DNA from: an uncultured Ruminococcus sp.
GTDB taxonomy: Bacteria > Bacillota > Clostridia > Oscillospirales > Acutalibacteraceae
DNA: 24,664 nucleotides
Direction of reading: 5' to 3'
Assembly (NCBI GenBank): GCA_900539465.1
Contig: UQCF01000022.1
Span: 1-24,664, forward strand
Below, piece by piece: positions 7,400 to 14,836 of this stretch. The notes beneath the pieces were generated by a model. The model had not been told where the DNA came from and searched no databases. It worked only from the letters and a program-made list of their open reading frames with translations. The position numbers were made by a program, and so were the translations under genes. Position 1 is the first letter of the stretch; every line of letters begins with the position of its first letter.

Positions 7400-8989
7400 T
7401 TAGAATATATCCGAAAGATCAATCTCGCCGCCGTTGTTTTTTATAATGACGTCCGCCTTGCTCTCATAGTATTTGGCGGAGGGCTGGGCATTTATTCTTT
7501 CTTTTGCGGCCCGCTCGCTTATGCCGTCGCGCTCCGTTATGCGCTTTAAGCGAATTTCTTCGTCTGCGGTTACGACAATCAGCTTTGAAATGTAGTCATA
7601 CATTTTGCACTCGGTTATCAATGCAGCGTCAATAACAAAAACGGGATATTCGTCTTTTTCTTTTATAATCTGCCGCATAACAAGGTCGGTAATCGCGGGG
7701 TGAGTGAGCTCACCCAGCCTTTTTGCGGAAGACTTGTCTTTAAAAGCTTTTTTGGCGAGAGCTTTTCTGTCAAGAGAGCCGTCCGGCAAAATAATGTCTT
7801 CGCCGTATTCCTCTTTCAGCTTATCGAGAAGCGGAGAGCCTTTTTTCATAACCTCTCTCGCGGCCATGTCGCCGTCTATAATGCGCCAGCCTCTTTTTTG
7901 AAGCTCTGCCGCGACGGTGGACTTGCCTGCGCCGGTGGGACCCGTAAGCCCGTATATCGGCGGCACGTTGATTATGCGAAAAGCGGCTGCTCTTATGAGC
8001 CTGTTATAAACCGCAAGCCCCACGCCGTCTGTTTTGGGATACCTGACAAAAACGCGTTTTGCCCCGACTTTATCGGCATTTCTGAGCAAATCAAAAAGCC
8101 TGTGCGCCTGAGTTTTTGAGTCATTCTCCGCCCCGTAGCTCACGGCGTCAATACCGAGAAGCTTTTCTTCGCCGTCAAAGCATACCGCCATGTCGCCGTC
8201 TTTTTTTTCATAATCCGTAAAGCATCTGTAAGACGGGAACGGCCCTTTAATAATATATACCTGCGCTTTGGGCGAATAATGCTTATATTTCATGCCCGGT
8301 GAAGTTGCAACCGCGCCCTCGGCGAGCTTGTGGGTCACGGCATTGTCAATGTCGATTTTGCCGAGAACGGCTGTGAGCTGTTCGGGGGTTATTCCGCCCG
8401 GTCTTAAAAGGCGCGGCGGCTTTGTCGCCAGAGTTATAACCGTTGACTCAACGCCGACTCCGCATTCGCCGGAGTCTACTATTGCGTCAATTTTGCCGTT
8501 CATATCGTCAAAAACGTGGCTTGCCTTTGTCGGGCTCGGAAGCCCCGATGAATTTGCCGACGGTGCCGCAAGCGGAACGCCTGCCGCCTTTATGATTGCC
8601 CTTGCAATCGGGTGCGACGGCATTCTTATTGCAACGGTTGAAAGACCTGCGCTCACTTCGTCCGGTATGAGGTCTGATTTCGGCATTATCATTGTAAGCG
8701 GCCCCGGCCAATATTTTTCGGCAAGGGCAAAGGCCTCTTTCGGCACTTCTTTCACAAGCGGATAAATTTCGTCAAAGGAGCTTATGTGAACTATGAGCGG
8801 ATTATCCTGCGGTCTGCCCTTGGCTTTGAAGATTTTTTTGACCGCACCGCCGTCAAGCGCATTTGCCGCAAGGCCGTAGACCGTTTCGGTCGGTATCGCG
8901 ACAAGTCCGCCGCGGCGCAGAATTTCTGCCGATTCTTCTATTTCTTTTTTTTGATTTTCACTATCTATTTTGTATAAAACGGTGTCCAT
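7400..8989 (-). CDS. Fusion: threonylcarbamoyl-AMP synthase (Sua5) + dephospho-CoA kinase (CoaE)
   Basis: A 529-residue two-enzyme fusion. Residues 1 to ~205 are a YrdC/Sua5 domain, making threonylcarbamoyl-AMP for tRNA t6A; motifs are PTETVYGLAANA (33-44), KGRP (57-60), and SANSSG (144-149). Residues ~225-342 match the Sua5 C-terminal domain, with the SPGMKYKHYSPK linker (230-241). Residues ~345-529 are dephospho-CoA kinase, the last step of CoA synthesis: P-loop GLTGPTGAGKST (347-358), IDGD (371-374), THP (429-431) and a late ERDGISERAAKERI helix. The two parts join with no linker. GGAG lies 8 nt before the ATG, and prfA ends 12 nt upstream. The 143-nt gap after the gene shows no strong terminator. 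Confidence 0.93.
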   Translation of the reverse strand: MDTVLYKIDSENQKKEIEESAEILRRGGLVAIPTETVYGLAANALDGGAVKKIFKAKGRPQDNPLIVHISSFDEIYPLVKEVPKEAFALAEKYWPGPLTMIMPKSDLIPDEVSAGLSTVAIRMPSHPIARAIIKAAGVPLAAPSANSSGLPSPTKASHVFDDMNGKIDAIVDSGECGVGVESTVITLATKPPRLLRPGGITPEQLTAVLGKIDIDNAVTHKLAEGAVATSPGMKYKHYSPKAQVYIIKGPFPSYRCFTDYEKKDGDMAVCFDGEEKLLGIDAVSYGAENDSKTQAHRLFDLLRNADKVGAKRVFVRYPKTDGVGLAVYNRLIRAAAFRIINVPPIYGLTGPTGAGKSTVAAELQKRGWRIIDGDMAAREVMKKGSPLLDKLKEEYGEDIILPDGSLDRKALAKKAFKDKSSAKRLGELTHPAITDLVMRQIIKEKDEYPVFVIDAALITECKMYDYISKLIVVTADEEIRLKRITERDGISERAAKERINAQPSAKYYESKADVIIKNNGGEIDLSDIF

Positions 8990-9001
8990 TTTTTATCTCC
9001 G

Positions 9002-10078
9002 TTACTCTTCGCTGTCTGCCTTGAGCTTTTCTGCCGTGTCGGCGGTTATGAGCGCGTCAATGATTTCGTCCAGCGCACCGTTGAGCACCGCCTCAAGCTT
9101 ATAGAGCGTAAGACCTATTCTGTGGTCGCTCACTCTGCCCTGCGGATAGTTGTAGGTGCGTATGCGCTCGCTTCTGTCGCCCGTGCCGACCTGCGCCCTG
9201 CGCTCACCGGCGATTTCGCTGTTTTGTTTTTCTCTTTCTGTTTCAAGTATTCTTGAACGCAGAATTTTCATAGCCTTGTCTTTATTTTTATACTGGCTTC
9301 TCTCATCCTGGCACTCAACAACCGTACCCGTCGGAATATGAGTAATTCTGATTGCCGACTCGGTTTTGTTGATGTGCTGACCGCCCGCTCCGCTGGAACG
9401 GAAGGTGTCTATCTGAAGGTCGGCGGGGTTGATTTCAATATCGACCTCCTGCGCCTCCGGCAAAACGGCAACGGTGACGGTGGAGGTGTGTATTCTGCCC
9501 TGCGACTCGGTCTCCGGCACTCTTTGAACACGGTGAACGCCGCTCTCAAACTTAAAGCGCGAGTACGCGCCGTCGCCCTCTATCATAAAGCTTATTTCTT
9601 TGTATCCGCCGAGCTCTGTCGGGTTTTGAGAAAGTATCTCGGTCTTCCAGCCCTTTGTTTCGGCGTACATGGAGTACATTCTGAAAAGAACACCGGCAAA
9701 AAGCGCGGATTCTTCTCCGCCCGCTCCGCCGCGTATTTCGACTATGACGTTTTTATCGTCATTGGGGTCCCTCGGCAAAAGAAGAACTTTCAGTTCCTCC
9801 TGCGCTTTCTCCTGCTTTTCGCCGCTCTCTTCCATTTCGAGAACGACCATTTCGCGAAAGTCCTTGTCAAGTCCGCCTGCGTCAAGCAAAGCCTTTGCCT
9901 CTTCGTGGTCTTTTTTGGCTTTTTTAAGTTCGCGGTATTTTTCTACTATCGGCGTGAGGTGCTTTACCTCCTGCATAAGTTTTTTGTATTTTTCTATATC
10001 CGATACAACGTCAGGCTCAAAGAGCTTTGCGTTTATCTGCTCATATTTTTCTTCAATAGCGTCAAGCTTTTCAAACAC
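9002..10078 (-). CDS. prfA: Peptide chain release factor 1
   Basis: A 358-residue class I release factor that reads UAA and UAG and triggers peptide release on the ribosome. The stop-codon recognition tripeptide is PET (188-190) in RVPETESQGRIHTS, which identifies RF1 rather than RF2. The catalytic GGQ lies at 232-234 in GAGGQHINKTE. The start is GTG at 10078, with AAGGG about 9 nt upstream. It follows the DUF951 gene by 39 nt and precedes the Sua5-CoaE fusion by 12 nt. The prfA-sua5 neighbourhood is common in Firmicutes, but prmC, the methyltransferase for the GGQ glutamine that often sits between them, is absent here. Confidence 0.97.
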   Translation of the reverse strand: MFEKLDAIEEKYEQINAKLFEPDVVSDIEKYKKLMQEVKHLTPIVEKYRELKKAKKDHEEAKALLDAGGLDKDFREMVVLEMEESGEKQEKAQEELKVLLLPRDPNDDKNVIVEIRGGAGGEESALFAGVLFRMYSMYAETKGWKTEILSQNPTELGGYKEISFMIEGDGAYSRFKFESGVHRVQRVPETESQGRIHTSTVTVAVLPEAQEVDIEINPADLQIDTFRSSGAGGQHINKTESAIRITHIPTGTVVECQDERSQYKNKDKAMKILRSRILETEREKQNSEIAGERRAQVGTGDRSERIRTYNYPQGRVSDHRIGLTLYKLEAVLNGALDEIIDALITADTAEKLKADSEE

Positions 10079-10117
10079 AATTATTACCCTTTCTTTACTG
10101 TTTTTGAAAAATGAGCA

Positions 10118-10306
10118 CTAAAGCTCGCCCTCGCGCAGTATCCTTTTTATATTCTTTTCTATTTTGGAGCGCGGTGCCATGATTTCTCTGCCGCAGCCCA
10201 AGCATTTTATTTTAAAATCCATACCCACGCGCAGCACCTTAAAGCTGTCGCTGCCGCACGGGTGCTTCTTTTTCATCAAAAGAACATCGCCCAAACGCAC
10301 ATCCAT
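10118..10306 (-). CDS. DUF951 family small protein
   Basis: A 62-residue protein matching the DUF951 family: MDVRLGDVLLMKKKHPCGS, then RVGMDFKIKCLGCGREIMAPRS. The cysteines in HPCGS and KCLGCG are conserved-looking and could bind metal. The basic C-terminal helix (KIEKNIKRI) suggests nucleic-acid or ribosome contact, but no function is established. I chose the ATG at 10306, with GGAG about 9 nt upstream, over an in-frame ATG at 10369. The promoter at 10341-10369 overlaps the longer form, so the short form is right. It is the first gene of the prfA operon. Confidence 0.9.
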   Translation of the reverse strand: MDVRLGDVLLMKKKHPCGSDSFKVLRVGMDFKIKCLGCGREIMAPRSKIEKNIKRILREGEL

Positions 10307-10340
10307 GGCACTTTCTCCCTTCTTTTCTAAAATCCAAACA

Positions 10341-10369
10341 ATTATAGCATACATATAATAAAATGTCAC
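10341..10369 (-). promoter_or_regulatory. Promoter of the DUF951-prfA operon
   Basis: On the minus strand, GTGACA (10364-10369), a 17-nt spacer and TATAAT (10341-10346) with an upstream TGC give an extended -10. It implies a leader of about 28 nt before the DUF951 start. Confidence 0.7.
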
Positions 10370-10376
10370 TTATTTT

Positions 10377-10404
10377 TTGCAAATACTTGCCGGGTGAATA
10401 TAAA
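10377..10404 (+). promoter_or_regulatory. Candidate promoter of the S1-domain gene
   Basis: TTGCAA (10377-10382), a 16-nt spacer and TATAAA (10399-10404) lie about 55 nt upstream of the start. The site is divergent from, and almost back to back with, the DUF951 promoter. Confidence 0.5.
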
Positions 10405-10459
10405 AACACTTCGGACGCATATAAATAAACAGCACATAAAAAACAAAGGTGGTAAAACT

Positions 10460-11383
10460 ATGAGTAATTTTAAACCTGAGGGTCAGCTCATCTCAGAAAA
10501 ATCAAACAAAGAATTTTTGTCTTCTCTCTCTTCACTCAAAGAAGCGTATCATCTCGGCGCGGTGCTCGAATCGCGTGTCTTGCTCTGCGACAGGGACCAC
10601 AATCTCAAAGTAGACCTCGGCTGCACATACGGCATTATTCCGCACAACGAGGGCGCGCTCGGCATAGATGACGGCTCTGTGAGAGACATTGCGCTTATTT
10701 CAAGAGTAAATAAACCCGTGATGTTTAAAATAACGGGCTTTGACACGGACGAAGACGGCAATGAATACGCTTTGCTTTCAAGAAAAGCCGTGCAGAGCGA
10801 CTGCATGAGAGATTATGTCTCTCATTTAAGACCCGGCGACGTAATAAAGGCGCGTGTTGCACATATGGAAAATTTCGGCGTTTTTCTTGACATAGGCGCA
10901 GGCATAAACGGACTTTTGCCGATAGACAGTATATCGGTTTCGAGAATACCGCACCCGTCCGTAAGATTTTCTGCCGGTCAGATGATAAAGGTCATAGTCA
11001 AATCGTCCGATGAGCACGGCAGGCTCACGTTCAGCCACAAGGAGCTGCTAGGCACATGGGAGCAAAACGCAGGCGAATTTACGCCCGGCGAGACCGTGCC
11101 CGGCATAGTCCGCTCAATTGAGAGCTACGGCATTTTTGTGGAGCTTGCGCCGAACCTTGCAGGCCTCGCGGAGTATGCGCCGGGGGTTCAGGCAGGCAGC
11201 CACGCGGGGGTATATATAAAAAGCATTGTGCCCGAAAGAATGAAAATAAAGCTGATAATCGTAGATTCTTTTGACGCCGAGTATCCGAATCCGCAGATTA
11301 AATATTACACGGATTCAGACCATATTGACCACTGGGTATATTCGCCCGACAAATGCCCCAAAATAATAGAGAGTGTGTTTTAA
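10460..11383 (+). CDS. S1 RNA-binding domain protein (ribosomal S1-like)
   Basis: A 307-residue protein with S1-type OB folds. Residues ~30-110 look like a degenerate first S1 unit. Residues ~124-195 form a clear S1 domain, with GDVIKARVAHMENFGVFLDI and GINGLLPIDSIS. Residues ~210-275 are a third unit (GETVPGIVRSIESYGIFVEL). The C-terminal tail is unrelated. Short two- or three-repeat S1 proteins in Firmicutes are thought to bind RNA or assist the ribosome, but they are not full bS1. I chose the ATG at 10460, with AAAGGTGG 7 nt upstream, over an upstream frame start at 10394 that would overlap the promoter. A strong terminator follows. Confidence 0.9.
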   Translation: MSNFKPEGQLISEKSNKEFLSSLSSLKEAYHLGAVLESRVLLCDRDHNLKVDLGCTYGIIPHNEGALGIDDGSVRDIALISRVNKPVMFKITGFDTDEDGNEYALLSRKAVQSDCMRDYVSHLRPGDVIKARVAHMENFGVFLDIGAGINGLLPIDSISVSRIPHPSVRFSAGQMIKVIVKSSDEHGRLTFSHKELLGTWEQNAGEFTPGETVPGIVRSIESYGIFVELAPNLAGLAEYAPGVQAGSHAGVYIKSIVPERMKIKLIIVDSFDAEYPNPQIKYYTDSDHIDHWVYSPDKCPKIIESVF

Positions 11384-11397
11384 AAACTGCGGCTTTT

Positions 11398-11432
11398 GCT
11401 TCGGGCGCTTTTAGAAACGTCCGAAGCTTTTT
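11398..11432 (+). terminator. Rho-independent terminator of the S1-domain gene
   Basis: A 10-bp stem GCTTCGGGCG / CGTCCGAAGC (one G-T pair) with a 10-nt loop is followed by TTTTT, 14 nt after the stop. Confidence 0.92.
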
Positions 11433-11495
11433 GGCATAATCCGACCAAATGTGCATTAAATTTTCCCTTTTACGGCAAATAATCCCTTAAATCCC

Positions 11496-11524
11496 TTGAA
11501 ATCGTCGGCGCGGCGGTGTATAAT
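11496..11524 (+). promoter_or_regulatory. Promoter of the PHP-domain operon
   Basis: TTGAAA (11496-11501), a 17-nt GC-rich spacer and a perfect TATAAT (11519-11524) precede the TTG start by about 58 nt. Confidence 0.75.
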
Positions 11525-11581
11525 TTTATTATTAGAATTTTAAAAAGGATTATTGTATCTACCCGTTAAGGAGGGATTTTT

Positions 11582-12433
11582 TTGTCATCGGATTTACATT
11601 GCCACACCAAGCTATCAGATGGTTCAATGGGAATCGAAGACATCATCACACTTGCTCAAAAGCGCGGCGTCGGCACTCTTGCGATAACAGACAGAGACTG
11701 CATGGCAGGTACGGTGAGGGCAAAGATGATAGGTGAGCGCCACGGCATCACCGTTATTCCGGGAGTTGAACTTTCGGCAAGCTACGGCGAGAGTGACGAA
11801 GAGATCCATATTTTGTGTTACTTGAGCGATTCACCCGACAGACTTGAGGGGCTTTGCCACCGCAACCTGCTTGCAAGAAAAAGAGCCGCGCAGTATATGA
11901 TGCTTAAAACGGCTCAGAGATACCCCGTTACACCTGATCTTATTTTAAGATGCGCACAGGGCTCAACAAACGTTTACACAGTGCACATTATGTCGGCTCT
12001 TGTTGAGAGCGGAATTTCCACAACCATATTCGGTGAGCTTTATGACAAGCTTTTCGGCAGCGGACCGAGATCGGTTTACGTCAAGCCCAAGTTTGAGGAC
12101 GCGAAGAGCGTTATCGAAATGATACACGAAGCAGGCGGTATCGCCGTTTTGTCTCACCCCGGCTCATATTCTTCGTATGATGTTATGGAAAATCTTGTTG
12201 ATGCAGGTCTTGACGGCATTGAGGTTTGGTCGCCCGAGCATGACGAAGAAACAACCGCATATCTTCAAAAATATGCAAAAGATAAAAAGCTTCTTGCCAC
12301 GGGCGGCAGCGGCTTCCGCGGCAGATATAACAAAACCTGCGTTACACTCGGCAGCTTTTCCACTCCGGACAAGCAGCTCTCGGAGCTTCAGAATTACAAA
12401 GCAAAAATGAGAAGAAAACATAAAAACAGCTAA
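11582..12433 (+). CDS. PHP-domain protein with missing metal ligands
   Basis: A 283-residue protein of the PHP phosphoesterase family, closest in layout to the YciV/TrpH (RNase AM, nucleoside 3',5'-bisphosphate phosphatase) group. Motif I (DLHCH, H6 and H8, D13), GVELSA (E63), H76 and SHPG (H192) are intact. The usual TDHD is TDRD here (R38), and the usual GGSDFHG is GGSGFRG (G244, R246). Three expected metal ligands are therefore replaced, so activity may be lost or altered. The start is TTG, supported by AAGGAGGG 6 nt upstream and no better in-frame ATG. An unrecognised gene follows after 21 nt, probably in one operon. Confidence 0.88.
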   Translation: MSSDLHCHTKLSDGSMGIEDIITLAQKRGVGTLAITDRDCMAGTVRAKMIGERHGITVIPGVELSASYGESDEEIHILCYLSDSPDRLEGLCHRNLLARKRAAQYMMLKTAQRYPVTPDLILRCAQGSTNVYTVHIMSALVESGISTTIFGELYDKLFGSGPRSVYVKPKFEDAKSVIEMIHEAGGIAVLSHPGSYSSYDVMENLVDAGLDGIEVWSPEHDEETTAYLQKYAKDKKLLATGGSGFRGRYNKTCVTLGSFSTPDKQLSELQNYKAKMRRKHKNS

Positions 12434-12454
12434 GCTTTTTGAAAGAAGGTTCTT

Positions 12455-13012
12455 ATGAATAGGAACAATGACTCGGATATGAAAATCTATGTCAAAAAAA
12501 GAGAGTCGGAGCAATCCGATTTTGACGGTCTTGCAAGAAATATAGATTTTCACAAAGAAAACGGCAACAAGCAAAAAGCCGAAGATCTCGGGCGTGAGCT
12601 TGCAAAGCTTAAACCTACGGATTCGAAGCTTAATATTTCGCTTTCCAAAGAAGACAGAACCTCGGCAATTCTCTACCAGGCGCGCGTGCTTATAACTTTT
12701 TTGTGCGGCAGAGCGGTGAGAGAGAATATTCCGTCGCAAATACTTTCGGATACTGTGCGTAATGCCATGTATGACGAGCTTAAAGAAACCGAAACGGGAT
12801 ATTACAAAAATATTGCGGACGGTGCGGCGTTCTCGTTCTATCGCCTTGCGCTTAAAAAAGACGGCGAAAAGGCCGCCCTTGCAGGCAAAGAGTTTGCAAA
12901 GCTTTGCTCTGCACAGAACGATGACGCGCTCATAAAACTCGGCGCCGAGATTTATACAAACACTTTATCTTATCTTAAAGAAAGAATTTCAAAAAGCGAG
13001 TTTATATACTGA
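12455..13012 (+). CDS. Conserved-looking hypothetical protein, partner of PHP gene
   Basis: A 185-residue, mostly helical cytoplasmic protein that I do not recognise. There is no signal peptide or transmembrane segment. Residues ~15-55 are charged and helical, with tetratricopeptide-like spacing (FHKENGNKQKAEDLGREL). Residues 65-185 are a compact helical domain with SAILYQARVLITFLC and AAFSFYRLAL segments. AGAAGG lies about 6 nt before the ATG. It starts 21 nt after the PHP gene and ends in a shared terminator, so the two are probably co-transcribed and may act together. That functional link is inference from position only. Confidence 0.8.
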   Translation: MNRNNDSDMKIYVKKRESEQSDFDGLARNIDFHKENGNKQKAEDLGRELAKLKPTDSKLNISLSKEDRTSAILYQARVLITFLCGRAVRENIPSQILSDTVRNAMYDELKETETGYYKNIADGAAFSFYRLALKKDGEKAALAGKEFAKLCSAQNDDALIKLGAEIYTNTLSYLKERISKSEFIY

Positions 13013-13023
13013 TAAAACAATAA

Positions 13024-13062
13024 CCCCTGTGCCAAGGCTTATCTCGGTACAGGGGATTTATG
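13024..13062 (+). terminator. Terminator of the PHP operon
   Basis: A 10-bp stem CCCCTGTGCC / GGTACAGGGG (one G-T pair) at 13024-13033 and 13046-13055 has a 12-nt loop. The trailing ATTTATGTT is only moderately T-rich. Confidence 0.75.
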
Positions 13063-13087
13063 TTAGCAGCGTAATTCTGATTTATTC

Positions 13088-13115
13088 TTGAATTACACTG
13101 CTTTTATTGTATAAT
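13088..13115 (+). promoter_or_regulatory. Promoter of the membrane zinc-ribbon gene
   Basis: TTGAAT (13088-13093), a 16-nt spacer and a perfect TATAAT (13110-13115) lie about 31 nt before the ATG. Confidence 0.65.
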
Positions 13116-13146
13116 TTAAGCAACAAGAGAACAAAGAGATGTAATA

Positions 13147-13623
13147 ATGTTTGAAAATATCGGATCAAAAATTAAGAATCTGTCAAAGTTTATTTGCTGT
13201 ATTGAGATTATTGCGTGTATTGTTGTTGGGATAGTAATGGCGGCAACAAATGAGAATTTAATTTTTGCCGGGATTTTAGTGGCGGTTATAGGGACGCTTT
13301 TGTCATGGGTAGGCGCATTTATTCTATATGGATTTGGTCAGCTGATTGAAAACAGTGATATTATTGCTGAGGAAAGCAGACGGTCAAATGCCAAATACGA
13401 AAACAATATCAGGAAAGAACGGGATAGAAAAGAAAAGCAAAAAATCGCGGCGATTAAAGCTAATCTGTCAGATGATGATTTTGGCAGTGACGAATATATA
13501 GATTTTGATTGCCCAAATTGCAAATATACGTTGTCATATAAAAAAGAGGAAATTTTAAGCAATGATACTTTAGCTTGCCCAATGTGTAACTGTGAAATGA
13601 ATGTAAAAAGTATTTTAAAGTGA
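13147..13623 (+). CDS. Membrane protein with cytoplasmic coiled coil and zinc ribbon
   Basis: A 158-residue protein I do not recognise as a named family. Two adjacent transmembrane helices (about 15-33 and 39-62) are followed by a highly charged helix likely to form a coiled coil (about 70-105, rich in KERDRKEKQK). A C-terminal zinc ribbon has two Cys pairs, CPNC near 122-125 and CPMC near 143-146. The tail ends MNVKSILK. Similar two-helix plus zinc-ribbon proteins are widespread in Clostridia without known function. Base composition looks more AT-rich than its neighbours, which could mean recent arrival. The ribosome site is weak (AGAG). The gene converges on the pseudouridine synthase gene, and I see no clear terminator in the 57-nt gap. 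Confidence 0.8.
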   Translation: MFENIGSKIKNLSKFICCIEIIACIVVGIVMAATNENLIFAGILVAVIGTLLSWVGAFILYGFGQLIENSDIIAEESRRSNAKYENNIRKERDRKEKQKIAAIKANLSDDDFGSDEYIDFDCPNCKYTLSYKKEEILSNDTLACPMCNCEMNVKSILK

Positions 13624-13680
13624 TTATAAATACAAATTTTAATTTTGCCTGACTTGAAACGCAGAAATCCTAAATTTTAT

Positions 13681-14550
13681 TTATATCATATCGCAATAAT
13701 TTTGCATATCGGGCGGCATGGGTGCTTCAAACAGCATTTTTTCGCCCGTGACGGGGTGCTTAAGCTCTGCCTTTGTGCAGTGCAAAAGCTGGTGACCTAT
13801 GCCGTGTTCGTCGCTGCCGTAAAGGCTGTCGCCCTCAAGGGGCATACCGAGGTGCGAAAAATGCACCCTTATCTGGTGCGTCCGCCCCGTTTCAAGACGG
13901 ATTTTTAAAAATGAGTAAGTATCGTTGCCCTTTATTTTTTCATAGTGGGTCACGGCTCTGTCGCCGTACTCGCCCGCTTTTCTGAGCGTTTTCATCGGGT
14001 CGGGTCGATAAATCGGTATATCTATCGTTCCGCTATCCTGCGTTTTGCCGCAGACAACAGCAAGATATTCTTTTTTTATGCTTTTGGGTATGGCTGCCGC
14101 CGCGTGTGAATTGAGCGCGCACACAACTATGCCGGAGGTGCCTTTGTCAAGCCTGCCGACCGCGTGAAAAACCGTGGGCTTGTTTTCTTTTTGCAAATGA
14201 AAGCACAGCGCGTTCGCGAGCGTATCGCCCTGGTGGTTGTGCGTCGGGTGCATTGCAAGAAAAGGACTTTTGTTTATAACAACAAAATCGTCATCTTCAT
14301 AAATAATATCAAGAGGAATATCTATCGGCTCAATATCACTCGTTTTGTCGGGAATATTTACGGTTATTATATCTCCCGTTTTAACGGTGTCTATAACTCT
14401 TGCGTGCTCGCCGTTTAAAAGTATGCCGTTGTCATAAGTTTTGAGCGACTTCATAAGGCGGTAGGATATGCCTGCTCCGCCTCTTAAAAAGCTCTTGATT
14501 TTTCTGCCGTCAAAGTCTGCGCCGACGGTGTAGTCTATTTTTCTTGCCAA
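13681..14550 (-). CDS. RluA-family rRNA/tRNA pseudouridine synthase
   Basis: A 289-residue RluA-type enzyme that isomerises uridine to pseudouridine in structured RNA. An S4-like RNA-binding domain (about 5-65, with SYRLMKSLK and VNIPD) precedes the catalytic domain. The active-site motif is GRLDKGTSG (132-140), with catalytic Asp135; family members more often have HRLD. TGRTHQIRVH lies further on. The specific target site cannot be told. I chose the TTG at 14550. A promoter -10 lies at 14567-14572, so longer forms starting upstream would not be transcribed, and GGGGTGAT just before TTG pairs well with the 16S tail. This gives a very short leader. Confidence 0.92.
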   Translation of the reverse strand: MARKIDYTVGADFDGRKIKSFLRGGAGISYRLMKSLKTYDNGILLNGEHARVIDTVKTGDIITVNIPDKTSDIEPIDIPLDIIYEDDDFVVINKSPFLAMHPTHNHQGDTLANALCFHLQKENKPTVFHAVGRLDKGTSGIVVCALNSHAAAAIPKSIKKEYLAVVCGKTQDSGTIDIPIYRPDPMKTLRKAGEYGDRAVTHYEKIKGNDTYSFLKIRLETGRTHQIRVHFSHLGMPLEGDSLYGSDEHGIGHQLLHCTKAELKHPVTGEKMLFEAPMPPDMQNYCDMI

Positions 14551-14566
14551 AAAATCACCCCACGGA

Positions 14567-14595
14567 ATTATACATTTTTTATCTCTCTTTTTCAA
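14567..14595 (-). promoter_or_regulatory. Promoter of the RluA-family gene
   Basis: On the minus strand, TTGAAA (14590-14595), a 17-nt spacer and a perfect TATAAT (14567-14572) place transcription start near 14560. That is about 10 nt before the TTG start, so the ribosome site forms the very 5' end of the message. Confidence 0.75.
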
Positions 14596-14683
14596 GCTCG
14601 GGAATATTTTGCGGCAAAATGCAAAAAATAAGCACAAAATCCGTTAACTGTTACAGAATTAAGAACGGGCATTTGGTAATAAT

Positions 14684-14715
14684 GCGGTAAAAGGGTTATG
14701 CCGCCCGATTTTTTT
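14684..14715 (+). terminator. Terminator-like hairpin upstream of the gap promoter
   Basis: GCGGTAA (14684-14690) pairs with TTA..CCGC (14696-14704, 2-nt bulge) around AAGGG. It is followed after CCGA by seven T (14709-14715). It lies upstream of the gap -35, so it is not in the gap leader. It may insulate gap from upstream transcription. The 14596-14760 gap otherwise shows no gene. Confidence 0.4.
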
Positions 14716-14766
14716 GTAGACTTTTACAAAATATTGCGGGCAGGGTTAATTTTTTAACAAATTGAC

Positions 14767-14795
14767 TTGAAAAAGTTTTAAAAAAGATATAGAAT
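14767..14795 (+). promoter_or_regulatory. Promoter of gap
   Basis: TTGAAA (14767-14772), a 17-nt spacer and TAGAAT (14790-14795) lie 41 nt before the ATG. An overlapping TTGACT at 14762-14767 would need a 20- to 22-nt spacer. Confidence 0.65.
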
Positions 14796-14836
14796 AGATG
14801 ACGGTTAAAAACAAAAAATATTTGGAGGTAATTCAA

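Noticed and set aside
8292..8765. 157-residue plus-strand ORF inside the Sua5-CoaE gene
   Set aside because: It is an antisense shadow of a well-supported coding region.
9338..10114. 258-residue plus-strand ORF
   Set aside because: It is antisense to prfA, low in complexity (Phe/Leu rich), and a by-product of prfA codon use.
10307..10369. Longer N-terminus for the DUF951 protein
   Set aside because: The extension overlaps the promoter, and the family begins at MDVRLGD.
12164..12739. 191-residue minus-strand ORF
   Set aside because: It is antisense across the PHP gene and its partner; no ribosome site or family pattern.
14551..14637. Longer N-terminus for the RluA-family protein
   Set aside because: It would start upstream of the promoter -10 and adds residues with no family match.
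14596..14760. Riboswitch or attenuator upstream of gap
   Set aside because: The hairpin lies upstream of the predicted gap promoter, so it is not in the leader, and no known aptamer pattern is seen.
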